From Paracoccaceae bacterium (GTDB lineage: Bacteria > Pseudomonadota > Alphaproteobacteria > Rhodobacterales > Rhodobacteraceae), in contig JAMWZC010000007.1 of NCBI GenBank assembly GCA_024304985.1, positions 124,001 to 188,000 on the forward strand: a stretch of 64,000 bases of DNA, written 5' to 3'. This document shows, piece by piece, positions 35,601-43,931 of the stretch. The translations under genes and the position numbers were made by a program. Below the pieces are notes generated by a model. The model was given only the letters and a program-made list of their open reading frames with translations, had not been told where the DNA came from and ran no database searches. How positions within the stretch are numbered: position 1 is the first letter of the stretch; the number at the start of each line of letters is the position of its first letter.

Positions 35601-36008
35601 GCGCGGGACAGTGGCCAGCCATGCCTGCAACAGCGGCCCGGCGGGTTCGGTGGTGCGGTAGATCACCAGATCCTCGGCCACATCCTCGGGGTAGGTGAAG
35701 GGCCAGGTATCGGCCGATTCCTCGACAAAGAAATCGAACGGGTTGTAGACGGTCATGTCAGCGGTCAGATCGACCTCGATCTTCAGCTCGCGCACGGGCT
35801 CGGGAAAGACATAGCGGGCCAGCCAGTTGCCGTAAGGGTCCTGCTGGTAGTTCACGAAGTGATTGGCCGGGCTGACCTTCAGCGCGTGCGACACGACCCT
35901 TGTCCGACTATGCGGCGCCGGGCGCAGGCGGATGATCTGCGGTCCAAGGCTGACCGGGCGGTCATATTGGTAATGGGTCAGGTGATGAATGCTGGCAAGG
36001 ATGGACAT
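32649..36008 (-). CDS. Transglutaminase / DUF2126 protein
   Basis: A 1119-residue protein. The N-terminal ~280 residues are a transglutaminase domain with Cys180 ([10 protein letters not shown]), His229 ([10 protein letters not shown]) and Asp245 (WIGLDPTSG). The remainder is DUF2126, with long stretches such as [12 protein letters not shown] and [23 protein letters not shown] two codons upstream exists, but the ATG at 36008 is taken. It is the first gene of the three-gene leftward unit and is translationally coupled to the ATP-grasp/alpha-E protein. DUF2126 may be a glutamine-synthetase-like ligase, which I treat as a literature-level inference. Confidence 0.9.
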   Translation of the reverse strand: MSILASIHHLTHYQYDRPVSLGPQIIRLRPAPHSRTRVVSHALKVSPANHFVNYQQDPYGNWLARYVFPEPVRELKIEVDLTADMTVYNPFDFFVEESADTWPFTYPEDVAEDLVIYRTTEPAGPLLQAWLATVPRDPMRTVDMIVGLNARLAQEIGYVIRLEPGVQTPEQTLELAKGSCRDTSWLLVQALRHLGFAARFVSGYLIQLKPDLIAVDGPVGATHDFTDLHAWAEVYLPGAGWIGLDPTSGLLAGESHVPLAATPHYSNAAPISGLASAANVTFDFDMTVTRVAEHPRITKPFSDAAWSELNSLGEKVDAALRQGDVRLTMGGEPTFVSTLDFEAPEWNTEAVGPTKRIFADALIRRLRDRFAPGGFLHYGQGKWYPGESLPRWTFSLYWRTDGAPIWSDPALIAPEKTDATVTPDQASALLSTMAEALGVPPENVTPAFEDPAEWIIKEGNLPENVTPQNSELKDPEERNRIARVFARGLTEPSGFVLPVQRWQARATGRVWRSEKWTLRRGHLFLVPGDSPVGYRLPLSALPHIPEAQYPHVIPADPFDNRGPLPDDARSATSHTPADGPASEPAQHPAQATRFSASEPGQTRNEQVIGELGGAVRTAVSVEPRDGRLCVFMPPVEQVEDYLDLVAAAEAAAKKLGLPVHIEGYGPPHDPRLNVIRVAPDPGVIEVNIHPAHTWQDCVATTEAVYEEARQLKLGADKFMIDGRHTGTGGGNHVVVGGSTPGDSPFLRRPDLLASLILHWQRHPSLSYLFSGLFIGPTSQAPRIDEARMDALYELEIALAQVPLPGQGPPPAPWLVDRLFRNLLVDVTGNTHRAEICIDKLYSPDGPTGRLGLVEFRGFEMPPNPRMSLAQQLLIRALIARMWASPIKGNLTRWGTTLSDRFMLPHFVWADFLEVLSDLRQHGFDLNPDWFTAQAEFRFPFCGEVTVEGVTLELRQALEPWHVMGETGAIGGTVRYTDSSVERLQAKLTTSDPDRYTVTCNRRRLPLQKTGTNGVSVAGVRFKAWQPPLALHPALPVNAPLTFDIYDNWTGRALGGCTYHVAHPGGRNYDTFPVNGNEAEARRLARFEPHGHTGGFYEPVPETPHPEAPMTLDLRRAAGI

Positions 36009-36129
36009 GGGCACCTTTGGGGTCAGGGCTGCCCCCTCGTTTTTTCACAGCCCCCCCTGTCATACCATCACAAACTGCGCGGAGGCCCGGATTAACCCTT
36101 ATCCGCCTGAATTTCCGGCATTCGGCCTG

Positions 36130-36825
36130 TCAGCCCTGGTGCAACCTGTGGCGCTGTTGGCCGTCCGCATCAAAGTTTGCCGGATCGAGCCAAGCCGCGA
36201 ATCCCGCGCGCAGGCGGGACCATTCGCTGTCGATGATGGAAAACCACGCCGTGTCCCGGTTGCGTCCCTTGTAGGTGATGGCTTGCCGGAAGGTGCCTTC
36301 ATAGGTGAAACCCAGCCGCAGCGCCGCGCGACGAGACGGTTCGTTCAGCGCGTCACATTTCCATTCATAGCGGCGATAGCCCAGTTCGTCGAAGGCGCGG
36401 GACATGAGCAGAAACATCGCTTCGGTCGCGGCGCGGGTCTGGGACAGGGCGGGGGAGAAGTTGATATTGCCCACCTCGATCACGCCATGGGCCGGGTCGA
36501 TCCGCATCAGGCTGGCGACCCCCAAGGGTGTGCCGTTCACAAGGATCGTGTGGAAGAGCGGATCATCGGTCAGGCAGGTCGCGTCCATCCATGCGCGGTA
36601 AGCGGCCAGATCGGCAAAGGGGCCGGCGGGCAGATAGGTCCAGATGCGGCCTTCGGAATCGGCGGAATAGGCGTGGAAAAGGGCGCTGGCATGAGCCTCG
36701 GGATCGAGTGGCAGCACGTCGCACCATTGCCCCTGCATCGCGGTGCGTGGCGGGCGCGGGCGTGGCAGGATGATCGTCAGGGGTGCGCCAATCGGCTGGC
36801 CCAGAGCGTTGAAATGATCGGTCAT
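36130..36825 (-). CDS. GNAT-family N-acetyltransferase
   Basis: A 231-residue acetyltransferase (RimJ/RimL-like, Acetyltransf_3 type). Recognisable are GVASLMRIDPAHGVIEVGNI, the acetyl-CoA-binding-type segment RAATEAMFLLMSRAFDELGY and RRYEWKCDALNEPSRRAALRLGF. It uses acetyl-CoA to acetylate an amine or protein N-terminus. It stands alone with 121 bases before the DUF2126 gene and 77 bases after tonB, so it may be a monocistron or a late tonB-operon gene. Confidence 0.9.
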   Translation of the reverse strand: MTDHFNALGQPIGAPLTIILPRPRPPRTAMQGQWCDVLPLDPEAHASALFHAYSADSEGRIWTYLPAGPFADLAAYRAWMDATCLTDDPLFHTILVNGTPLGVASLMRIDPAHGVIEVGNINFSPALSQTRAATEAMFLLMSRAFDELGYRRYEWKCDALNEPSRRAALRLGFTYEGTFRQAITYKGRNRDTAWFSIIDSEWSRLRAGFAAWLDPANFDADGQQRHRLHQG

Positions 36826-36902
36826 GCTTTGGCCCTTTGCGCTGATGCTTTGGAACAGGCTAGCCTTTGCGCGCCCCGGAAGGACAGTGCCAGTTTTCCC
36901 GG

Positions 36903-37811
36903 TCAGCTACGTCCAACGAACTCGAACGAGAATTGGCGGCGCGCGCCGGACGGTGGCTTGGGAAAGGGTGCTGCGCGGCGGATATGGTCCAGCGCCACCT
37001 GATCCAGATCGGTCGAGCCGGAGCTTTGCAGCACCTTGACCGACGCCAGCGCGCCGGCGTCCGAGATCGAGAAGGCCACGACGGTGCGTCCCCGTGCCGG
37101 GGCGCGGGCCTTGCGAGTGCGGCTGATCTGGGTCAGCACGGCGCGACCGTAGCTGGCGCTGGCAGCGGCCCCGCCATCGCCCTGTGCGGTCGCTTGGCGG
37201 GATGGGGCGGTTGCGGCTTTGGCGGTTTCCTGTCCGGTGGCAGTGCCGCGGGTGGCGTTGCGGTCGGCATTGCCCTGCGGCTGCGGCGTGGCGCGGGTTT
37301 GCCGGCGCGGTGCCGGTTCGGCTGTGGCGCGGTGCGCGGCCACCTGCGTTGCGGGCCGATCCGGGCGGGATTGCGGGCGCAGGGATTGATCGGGGGCGGC
37401 GGTGTCGCTTTCCGGTGCGGCGGCTATGGTCCCGTTCGGGGTGACGGGCGTTGCGGCGTGGGGCGTTGCAACTGGCGTTAGCGCCGCCATCTGCGGGTCC
37501 TTCACGGAAGGAATTGTTTCGGCCACTGGCACGGGGGATGCCTGAACCGGAGGGACAGGCGCGGTTTGCCTGACTGCGGGGATCGTTCTGGCCGTGGGTT
37601 CGGGCCTTGCCGTGTCGGGCGGCGGGGCGGCAAAGGCGGCACCCTGCGCCATATCGGCGAAACTGTCGCCCAATGTTGGCAGGGAGTCTGCGGCGCCGCC
37701 TTGCAGGGCGACATCGGTCTGAGGGGTCAATCCGATGAAACCGGCGGCATGCAGCCCACCGGAGAGGGTCAGGGCAAGGGTTGCAACGGTGAACTGGCGC
37801 AAACGGGTCAT
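36903..37811 (-). CDS. tonB: TonB-family energy transducer
   Basis: A 302-residue TonB-like protein. A short N-terminal hydrophobic segment (residues 9-27) anchors it, a long Pro/Ala/Thr-rich linker crosses the periplasm, and the C-terminal ~80 residues have the TonB fold (VVAFSISDAGALASVKVLQS and AALDHIRRAAPFPKPP-like sequence). It overlaps the preceding exbD stop by four bases. It transfers proton-motive energy from ExbB/ExbD to the heme receptor encoded upstream in the same operon. Confidence 0.9.
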   Translation of the reverse strand: MTRLRQFTVATLALTLSGGLHAAGFIGLTPQTDVALQGGAADSLPTLGDSFADMAQGAAFAAPPPDTARPEPTARTIPAVRQTAPVPPVQASPVPVAETIPSVKDPQMAALTPVATPHAATPVTPNGTIAAAPESDTAAPDQSLRPQSRPDRPATQVAAHRATAEPAPRRQTRATPQPQGNADRNATRGTATGQETAKAATAPSRQATAQGDGGAAASASYGRAVLTQISRTRKARAPARGRTVVAFSISDAGALASVKVLQSSGSTDLDQVALDHIRRAAPFPKPPSGARRQFSFEFVGRS

Positions 37812-38197
37812 GGTATGCTCCTCTCTGCAACGATGCGCAACTCGGTCGCGCCGGCGGCGCGCAGGGTGCTGGCCAGCGTGATCAGGGCGGCGGCGGGGGC
37901 ATCACGGTCAGGCATGATGCGGGCGACGCCCTGCGCCTCGGGCGGCAGCGACGCGACATAGGCGGCGGGATCGGCGGGCGCGCCTTGCCAGATCACGGTG
38001 CCTGCGGCGGTCATCGTCAGGACGTCGGGCGGGACCACTGGGTCGGCCTGTGCCAGTTGCACCAGCCGCAGATCTGCGGGCGGGGGGGCGGCGATGGTGC
38101 CTGCAACCAGAAAGAACATCAGCATCAGGAAGACCACGTTGATCAAGGTGATCGTCGGATCGGCGCGGCGGCGCTGATATGGGTGGCGGCGCGGCAT
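37808..38197 (-). CDS. exbD: ExbD/TolR-family biopolymer transport protein (second copy)
   Basis: A 129-residue protein with one transmembrane segment (TITLINVVFLMLMFFLVAGT, with the start Arg-rich) and a periplasmic domain. An open frame runs upstream, but the family start is MPRRHPYQRRRADPT at 38197, which overlaps the upstream exbD stop. The usual ExbD Asp in the membrane helix (as in D25 of E. coli) is replaced here by Asn (LINVVFL), so this copy may not conduct protons itself and may play a structural role. Confidence 0.87.
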   Translation of the reverse strand: MPRRHPYQRRRADPTITLINVVFLMLMFFLVAGTIAAPPPADLRLVQLAQADPVVPPDVLTMTAAGTVIWQGAPADPAAYVASLPPEAQGVARIMPDRDAPAAALITLASTLRAAGATELRIVAERSIP

Positions 38198-38571
38198 CAA
38201 CCCAGCACCTGCACGCGCAGCCCCGGTTGGCGGCGCAGTTGGGCCAGAAGATCGGCCAGACGCTGTGCCGTCACGCCGGGAGCAAGGCTGATCAGGACCT
38301 GCGGGTCCTTTTGTCCCAATCCGGTGATGCGATCCGTCACTCTGTCCAGCGGTGCGCCTTGACCGTTCACCGTCACCTCCTCCGGGGCGAGACGCAGGAA
38401 GATGGGCGCGGTTTGCGCCGTGCCTGTGCCGCTGCCGCCTGCCATGAGCGGCAGTTCGGCGGTGCGGGTGAAGGTTGTGGTCAGCATGAAGAACAACAGC
38501 AGCAGAAAGATCACGTCGATGAGCGAGGTCAGCGACAATGTGCGGCGGCGGAATGGGGCGCGCGCGGCCAT
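38197..38571 (-). CDS. exbD: ExbD/TolR-family biopolymer transport protein (first copy)
   Basis: A 124-residue protein with one transmembrane segment that keeps the functional Asp (TSLIDVIFLLLLFFMLTTTF, Asp in LIDVIF). The rest is periplasmic, with a TAELPLM linker and a TolR-like fold. It lies 2 bases after exbB and overlaps the second exbD. This copy has the proton-path residue and is probably the active ExbD partner of ExbB and TonB. Confidence 0.9.
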   Translation of the reverse strand: MAARAPFRRRTLSLTSLIDVIFLLLLFFMLTTTFTRTAELPLMAGGSGTGTAQTAPIFLRLAPEEVTVNGQGAPLDRVTDRITGLGQKDPQVLISLAPGVTAQRLADLLAQLRRQPGLRVQVLG

Positions 38572-38573
38572 GG

Positions 38574-39248
38574 TCAGACTGGCGCTGCGCGACGGTCCGC
38601 GCGCGCAACCGGATCGGGCAGCGCGGGTTGCGGCAGCGCGGGACCACGGAGGGTTTCGACCATGGTGTCGGCCAGACGGCGGTGAGCGGCAATCCGCGCC
38701 TCGAAGGCGGTGAGGATCAGCGACACCGGCATGGCGATGGCCAGTCCCACAGCGGTGGTCATCAGCGCGACCCAGATGCCGCCTGCCAGCAGCGAGGGAT
38801 CGACCGAGGCCCCCGCCCCTTGCAGTGCCTGAAACGCCTCGATCATCCCCAGCACCGTGCCGAACAGACCCAGCAGCGGCGCGACCTGGGCCACCGCATC
38901 CAGAAAGCGCAGGCCGCTTTCGGCGCGGGCCAATTCGGCCTCGGCCTCAGCATGCAGGCGGTCGCGCAGGGTGGCGGGCGGGGCGGATGACGCCAGTGCC
39001 CGCAGCGCCAGACGGGACAGCGGATCATCCGTTTGCACCAATGCGTCCCGGGCGGCAGCGCTCTGCCCTTGGGACAGTGGCACAAGCGCCGCCTGAAGCC
39101 GCGATGCGCGCCCAAGGCCCAGCATCCGCAGATGCGCGACTTTCCACAGGATCACGGCCCCGGCCAGAACCGACAGACCCAGCAGCACGGCCACGACCCA
39201 GCCGCCCAGTTCGATGAAGTCATTCAGCCTGACGGCCAGATCATGCAT
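38574..39248 (-). CDS. exbB: MotA/TolQ/ExbB-family proton channel subunit
   Basis: A 224-residue membrane protein. A first transmembrane segment (residues ~15-33) precedes a cytoplasmic region, then comes the conserved helix pair LRFLDAVAQVAPLLGLFGTV and GIWVALMTTAVGLAIAMPVS, the ExbB/TolQ signature. It forms the channel with ExbD in the inner membrane. It is preceded by a small secreted protein and followed by two exbD genes and tonB. Confidence 0.9.
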   Translation of the reverse strand: MHDLAVRLNDFIELGGWVVAVLLGLSVLAGAVILWKVAHLRMLGLGRASRLQAALVPLSQGQSAAARDALVQTDDPLSRLALRALASSAPPATLRDRLHAEAEAELARAESGLRFLDAVAQVAPLLGLFGTVLGMIEAFQALQGAGASVDPSLLAGGIWVALMTTAVGLAIAMPVSLILTAFEARIAAHRRLADTMVETLRGPALPQPALPDPVARADRRAAPV

Positions 39249-39252
39249 CAGA

Positions 39253-39672
39253 TCACCCCGAGATTGTGATGGTTTCGATACGGCTTGATACCGTCATGGC
39301 ATCGGCGCAGGCCGCAGGCGCCAGCCCCGCGCCCGTGCAGGTGCCGACCGCGTTGATCAGGACCTGCCCGATCCGGTCACAGGCCAGACCGGGCAGATCG
39401 AACTGCCGCACCCGGGGGCGCGTCTGCGGCAGGGTCTGGAAATCCAGCAGTGCGAGGCGATCCACCAGCCCCTCGGGCGTGAAGATCACCGCTTCGACCA
39501 CGAGGGCCGAGATATCCGCCGCCAGCTCATTCGTGGCGACGAAGGTGACGCGGCATCCGCTGTCCTGTTCCGCCACCGCGTTCAGTTCCAGCATAAGGGA
39601 TGGCGCTTCCGCGTGGAGCGGTGCCCCTGCCAGACTGGCAGCCATCATGAGGGGAAATGCGGATGCGCGCAT
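39253..39672 (-). CDS. Small secreted protein of the TonB/heme operon, function unknown
   Basis: A 139-residue protein with a signal peptide (MRASAFPLMMAASLAGAPLH, cleaved after HAEA). The rest is hydrophilic and contains three or four Cys (SGCRVTF, LACDRIG, GTCTGAG, AACADAM) that could form disulfides. I do not recognise its family. It lies 10 bases after the receptor gene and 4 bases before exbB, so it is in the operon. A role in periplasmic assembly or heme transfer is possible but not supported by sequence. Confidence 0.75.
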   Translation of the reverse strand: MRASAFPLMMAASLAGAPLHAEAPSLMLELNAVAEQDSGCRVTFVATNELAADISALVVEAVIFTPEGLVDRLALLDFQTLPQTRPRVRQFDLPGLACDRIGQVLINAVGTCTGAGLAPAACADAMTVSSRIETITISG

Positions 39673-39682
39673 CGGTTTCTCC

Positions 39683-41782
39683 CTAGAAGGTTTTGGCGAG
39701 AGTGAGGCTGATCGTGCGGCCGGGCGCGTTATCCAGCGCAAGATTATTGCGGTAGGTAGCATCAAACACGTTGTCTATTGCAAGATTGACCTCCAGCCCC
39801 TGCAATGCGCCGCGATCCGGTGACCATGTGGCGAAGATGTCATGGGTGTCATAGGCGGGTGCAGAGGTCGTGGCGGATGACGTGGTGATCTCGTCGAAGT
39901 ACGAGGCGCGCCAGCCGATCGTCAGGTTCTGCTCGGGCAGTTTCGCACCCAACGTCAGCACGGCATTTTCGGCTGGCGTATCGGCCAGCGTCAGTCCGGT
40001 GCTGCGATCCTCGCTGCGGACCTGCGAATAGGCAAGCTGCGCAAACCAGCGCTCGGCATCATAGCTGGCTTCCAGTTCAGCGCCCCAGATTTCCGCTGCG
40101 TTGATATTCGAGAAATAGGGCACAGCCGGACCACCCGTCACGCGCGGTGTGACTGCGATCAGGTTGGAGATGTCGTTATGGAATGCCGTGGCCTTGAGCT
40201 GGAAACTATCGCCTTCGGACAGCAGGTCAAAGCGCTGGAAGGTGAAGCCCAGTTCGATCGTGTCAGCACTTTCCTTGTCCAGATTCAGGCTGGGCAGACG
40301 CTGTGGCAAGCGGCCTGCGGCCTCGGTCGAGAAAAGCTCATCCAGTGTGGGCATCCGTTCGGTCCGGGCCAGAGAGCCGAAAGCCGCCCAAGTGTCGTTG
40401 AACTTGTACATGGCCGCCAGCTTGGGCGAGACCGTGGTTTCAGACTGCTTGCGCGCGCCTGCGGCGCTTGCCGCATCGCTGGGGGTCAGTTCCCCGAAAT
40501 CGACGCGAATTCCGGGGATCAGGGTCAGGCGGTCATTCCAGACCAGTTCGCCCTGCGCGTAGAGGCCCAGTTTCTGATCGGTGCCTTCGGGATGGAAGCC
40601 AAGCGGACCAAGGATCGACGTCGCGGAGCGTTTCTGCTCGGAGAGTTGCAGACCAAGCGTCAGGACGTTCTGCCACGCGCCGCTGGAGAGGTCGGCGGTG
40701 TTCTCGATCTTCAGGCTGGTGGTGCGATAGCCGAATTCGCTGTCGCAGAGCACCTGGAATGTTCCGGGTGCGCACATCATGCCCAGCGAAAAATCGTCCT
40801 TCCGGACCTGCGTATCCGTGACGGACAGGCCGATGGTCAGGTCTACCAGCGGGTTGGCCGAGGCTTCGTGACGCCATGTCAGGGTTGCAGTATCGTCGAT
40901 GGCGCGGGTGTCGTTTGTGCCGAAGCCTGCCACCGCCGCGCCGCCGGTCTGGGCCACGACAGTGTCATCCAGACGCGTGTCGGTGCGCGACAGCATCAGG
41001 GTCATCGACTGATCGCTGTCATTGCCGAAGCGGTAGGTGCCCTTGACCAGACCTGACCAGCGTTCATAGGCGGTGCCGGGCAGCGTAGCGCCGGACCCGT
41101 CCTCGACATCGTCGCTTGTGGCGGTGTTGATGGCCCCAAGGAGTTCGACATTTTCCGACGGACGGCTGGCAAAGATCACACCCGCGCGAAGACCTTCGCC
41201 GTTGCTGTCATAGCCGGTCTTGAAACGGAGGGCCTGCGTGTCGCCGGGTTCCAGAAAGTCGCTGGCATCCTTGGTGGTGAAGTTGATCACACCGCCGATG
41301 GCCCCGGTGCCATAGAGGGTGGAGGAGGCCGGACCGCGCAGCACCTCGACACGCTTGTAAAGTTCCAGATCACCGAAGAACGAGCCCATCCGGTATTGTT
41401 CAAAGAACTTGGGGGCACCATCCACGTTGACGATGATCCGCGCCTCTGAGGCGGTCTGTTCGCTGTTACCGATACCACGGATGTTGAAGGCCTGTCCTGC
41501 CGGACGTGCCGAGGCACCCGCGCCCTGCACACCGGGAACAGATTTGAACAGCTCGGTCACAGTGGCGGGCTGGTCGCGGTCCAGATCCTCCTGTTCGACG
41601 GAAGTCACGGCTTGTGGCGTGTCGATGGCGACTTTTTCGGCACCCGCGCCCAGAATCAGGCGGCCCAGCGGGGTGAAGCCACCCGTTGCGGCCTCTTGCG
41701 CCACGGCGGGTGTGGTGGCCAGCGCGGCAAGGGTGACGGAAAGCAGAAGGCGCCCCTTGGGGGCGAGGATGTAAGCAGGCAT
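39683..41782 (-). CDS. hmuR: TonB-dependent outer-membrane receptor, heme/hemoglobin type
   Basis: A 699-residue outer-membrane receptor. It has a signal peptide (ending AVAQ near residue 28), a plug domain (NIRGIGNSEQTASEARIIVN, VEVLRGPASSTLYGTGAIGG) and a 22-strand-type barrel that ends in the terminal Phe (LTLAKTF). A Cys pair (MMCAPGTFQVLCDSEF) sits in an extracellular-loop region. The ATG at 41782 follows AAGGGACG. The neighbouring hmuSTUV genes identify heme as the likely ligand. It is the first gene of the leftward operon. Confidence 0.9.
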   Translation of the reverse strand: MPAYILAPKGRLLLSVTLAALATTPAVAQEAATGGFTPLGRLILGAGAEKVAIDTPQAVTSVEQEDLDRDQPATVTELFKSVPGVQGAGASARPAGQAFNIRGIGNSEQTASEARIIVNVDGAPKFFEQYRMGSFFGDLELYKRVEVLRGPASSTLYGTGAIGGVINFTTKDASDFLEPGDTQALRFKTGYDSNGEGLRAGVIFASRPSENVELLGAINTATSDDVEDGSGATLPGTAYERWSGLVKGTYRFGNDSDQSMTLMLSRTDTRLDDTVVAQTGGAAVAGFGTNDTRAIDDTATLTWRHEASANPLVDLTIGLSVTDTQVRKDDFSLGMMCAPGTFQVLCDSEFGYRTTSLKIENTADLSSGAWQNVLTLGLQLSEQKRSATSILGPLGFHPEGTDQKLGLYAQGELVWNDRLTLIPGIRVDFGELTPSDAASAAGARKQSETTVSPKLAAMYKFNDTWAAFGSLARTERMPTLDELFSTEAAGRLPQRLPSLNLDKESADTIELGFTFQRFDLLSEGDSFQLKATAFHNDISNLIAVTPRVTGGPAVPYFSNINAAEIWGAELEASYDAERWFAQLAYSQVRSEDRSTGLTLADTPAENAVLTLGAKLPEQNLTIGWRASYFDEITTSSATTSAPAYDTHDIFATWSPDRGALQGLEVNLAIDNVFDATYRNNLALDNAPGRTISLTLAKTF

Positions 41783-41854
41783 GAGCGTCCCTTGGTGTTG
41801 TTGTCTGCGGGGAAGCTGGCCTGCGGTCACGCTTTGGCTGGCGGCAGAAATATC

Positions 41855-41907
41855 TGACTTGAACTGTCAGGAAAAGGCTTCTAGATATTCCGACTGTAAC
41901 TGTCAAG
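41855..41907. promoter_or_regulatory. Two iron-box-like palindromes over divergent promoters of the heme locus
   Basis: TGA-N9-TCA at 41855-41869 (TGACTTGAACTGTCA) matches the IRO-box form bound by RirA. A close copy CGACTGTAACTGTCA lies 36 bases later at 41891-41905. A rightward -35-like TTGAAC (41859-41864) with a TAGATA (41882-41887), and a leftward TTGACA (reverse of 41901-41906) with a TAGAAG (reverse of 41878-41883), both spaced by 17 bases, share these boxes. Iron-bound regulator would block both directions. RirA is assumed and not seen in this window. Confidence 0.65.
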
Positions 41908-42003
41908 TATATCCCGGAGATATGTTTGACGCCTCCTGCGCTCCAGCCAAGCCCTTCGGCCCGCCAGATCCGCGCCCTTCCGCAATATGAAAGGATCGCC
42001 GTC

Positions 42004-43050
42004 ATGGCCGACCACGCTTTGCTTCATCCAGACCAGATTCGCGCCCTGCGCGCCGAAAACCCCACAGCCCGCGCCCGCGATTTCGCGCAGATGCACGGGC
42101 TTGCCGAAGCCGATCTGGTCGCCGCCCATGTGGGTCACTGGGCGACCGCAATCGACGCCACGCCAGACGGGTTGATGCCGTGGATCGCCCAGATGGGCGA
42201 TGTGATGGCGCTGACGCGCAACGCGTCTTGCGTGCATGAACGCATCGGCACCTATGAGGATTATCACGCAGGCCCCCACGCGCAGATGGTGCTGGGGTCC
42301 GAGATCGATCTGCGGATCTTTCCGTCACACTGGGTACATGCGTTTGCCGTGCAGAAGGCGGGTGAGGATGGCATCAAGCGCAGCATTCAGGTGTTCGATG
42401 CGGCGGGGGATGCGGTGCACAAGGTGCATCTGAAACCGGCCTCGGATGTGGCTGTGTTCGACCGGATGGTGGCCGATCTGCGGCTGGAGGCGCAGGCGGA
42501 CAGCCTGTCATTGGGGCCGCGCGCTTTGGTCGAGGGGGCACGTGGCGATGCGTCCCGCGCCGATGTGCTGCGTGCTGAATGGGACAGGATGACCGACACG
42601 CATCAATTCCTGAAACTGGTGCGGAAACTGAAGATGAACCGGTTGGGCGCCTATCGCGTGGCCGGTGCCCCGCATGTTCGCGCGCTGACGGCTGAGGCGG
42701 TGACGCTGGCCCTGCGCGGGGCGGCGGATCAGGCGATTCCGGTGATGATCTTTGTGGGCAATGCGGGCTGTATCCAGATCCATGGTGGCCGGATCGAAAA
42801 GATCGTGCCGATGGGTCCGTGGATCAACGTGATGGACCCGCGCTTCAACCTGCATCTGCGGGCCGACCATATCGCCGAGGTGTGGTGCGTGACCAAACCG
42901 ACCAAGACAGGGGATGCTGTCAGCATCGAGGCGTTTGATGCGGAGGGCGCGTTGATCTTGCAGATCTTCGGCTATCGCAAGGATGTGGACCCGGCGGCTT
43001 GGGACGCGTTGTGCGCCAGCCTGCCCGAACGCGAAGAGGTGATGGCATGA
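42004..43050 (+). CDS. hmuS: Hemin-degrading factor HmuS/HemS
   Basis: A 348-residue HemS/ChuS-type protein with two structural repeats. Seen are ALTRNASCVHERIGTYEDYH in the first half and AGCIQIHGGRIEKIVPMGPW in the second, the latter typical of ChuS-like proteins. The ATG at 42004 follows AAAGGA. It binds heme in the cytoplasm after import and releases iron or delivers heme. Its stop overlaps hmuT. The longer upstream open frame lies in the promoter and is not used. Confidence 0.92.
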   Translation: MADHALLHPDQIRALRAENPTARARDFAQMHGLAEADLVAAHVGHWATAIDATPDGLMPWIAQMGDVMALTRNASCVHERIGTYEDYHAGPHAQMVLGSEIDLRIFPSHWVHAFAVQKAGEDGIKRSIQVFDAAGDAVHKVHLKPASDVAVFDRMVADLRLEAQADSLSLGPRALVEGARGDASRADVLRAEWDRMTDTHQFLKLVRKLKMNRLGAYRVAGAPHVRALTAEAVTLALRGAADQAIPVMIFVGNAGCIQIHGGRIEKIVPMGPWINVMDPRFNLHLRADHIAEVWCVTKPTKTGDAVSIEAFDAEGALILQIFGYRKDVDPAAWDALCASLPEREEVMA

Positions 43051-43928
43051 GGTTGACCGTGACAACGCTGCATCTGGGGCTGGGGGCCGGATTGCTGGCG
43101 GTGGGGCTGATGGCGCTGCCGCTGGCACCGCGTGCGCAGGCCGTGGATGCGCCGCGCGTCGTGACGCTGGGCGGCGCGGTGACCGAGATCGCCGTGGCGC
43201 TGGGGGCCGAGGATCAGTTGATCGCGCGGGATTCGACCTCGACCTATCCGGCGTCGGTGATGGACCTGCCCGATGTGGGCTATGTCCGCGCGCTGTCGCC
43301 CGAGGGGGTGCTGTCGGTAGCCCCCGATCTGATCCTGTCCGAGCAAGGGGCCGGGCCTGCGGAAGCCATCGCCGTGCTGGAAGCGGCGGGGGTGGAATTC
43401 GTGACCATGCCCGATGATCCGACCCCGCAGGGGGTGCTGGACAAGATCGATGCCGTGGCCATGGCGCTGCGCCTGCCTGCCGAGGGGGCCGCGCTGAAAG
43501 CAGAGGTAGCCGCCGGGCTGGATGCGGCACAGGCGCGGGCCGATACTGTGACGGACCGGCAACGGGTGCTGTTCGTCTTGTCGCTGCAAGGCGGGCGCGT
43601 GATGGCGGGGGGCGAGGGATCGTCGGCCGAAGGGATCATCACGCTTGCCGGGGGCGTCAATGCCGCGACCGGGTTTCAGGGATACAAGCAGATGACGGAT
43701 GAGGCGGTGATCGCCGCCGCCCCTGACCTGATCCTGATGATGGACCGCGAAGGTGATCTGTCGATCACGGCCGAGGATGTGCAGGCGCATCCTGCGCTGG
43801 GTCTGACGCCTGCCGCCGAAAAGGGGCGGATCGTGCGGATGAACGGGATGCTGCTGCTGGGTTTTGGTCCGCGCACGCCTGAAGCGGCCACGGCGCTTTA
43901 CGACGCGCTTTATCAGGCGGAAGGTTGA
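43047..43928 (+). CDS. hmuT: Periplasmic heme-binding protein HmuT
   Basis: A 293-residue periplasmic binding protein of the FhuD/TroA-like fold. The signal peptide spans about residues 1-32 (ending APRAQA). The mature N-terminus starts VDAPRVVTLGGAVTEIAVALG, and YVRALSPEGVLSVAPDLILS is the conserved ligand-lobe segment. The ATG overlaps the hmuS stop by four bases. It passes heme from the receptor to the HmuUV importer. Confidence 0.9.
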   Translation: MRLTVTTLHLGLGAGLLAVGLMALPLAPRAQAVDAPRVVTLGGAVTEIAVALGAEDQLIARDSTSTYPASVMDLPDVGYVRALSPEGVLSVAPDLILSEQGAGPAEAIAVLEAAGVEFVTMPDDPTPQGVLDKIDAVAMALRLPAEGAALKAEVAAGLDAAQARADTVTDRQRVLFVLSLQGGRVMAGGEGSSAEGIITLAGGVNAATGFQGYKQMTDEAVIAAAPDLILMMDREGDLSITAEDVQAHPALGLTPAAEKGRIVRMNGMLLLGFGPRTPEAATALYDALYQAEG

Positions 43929-43931
43929 GGC

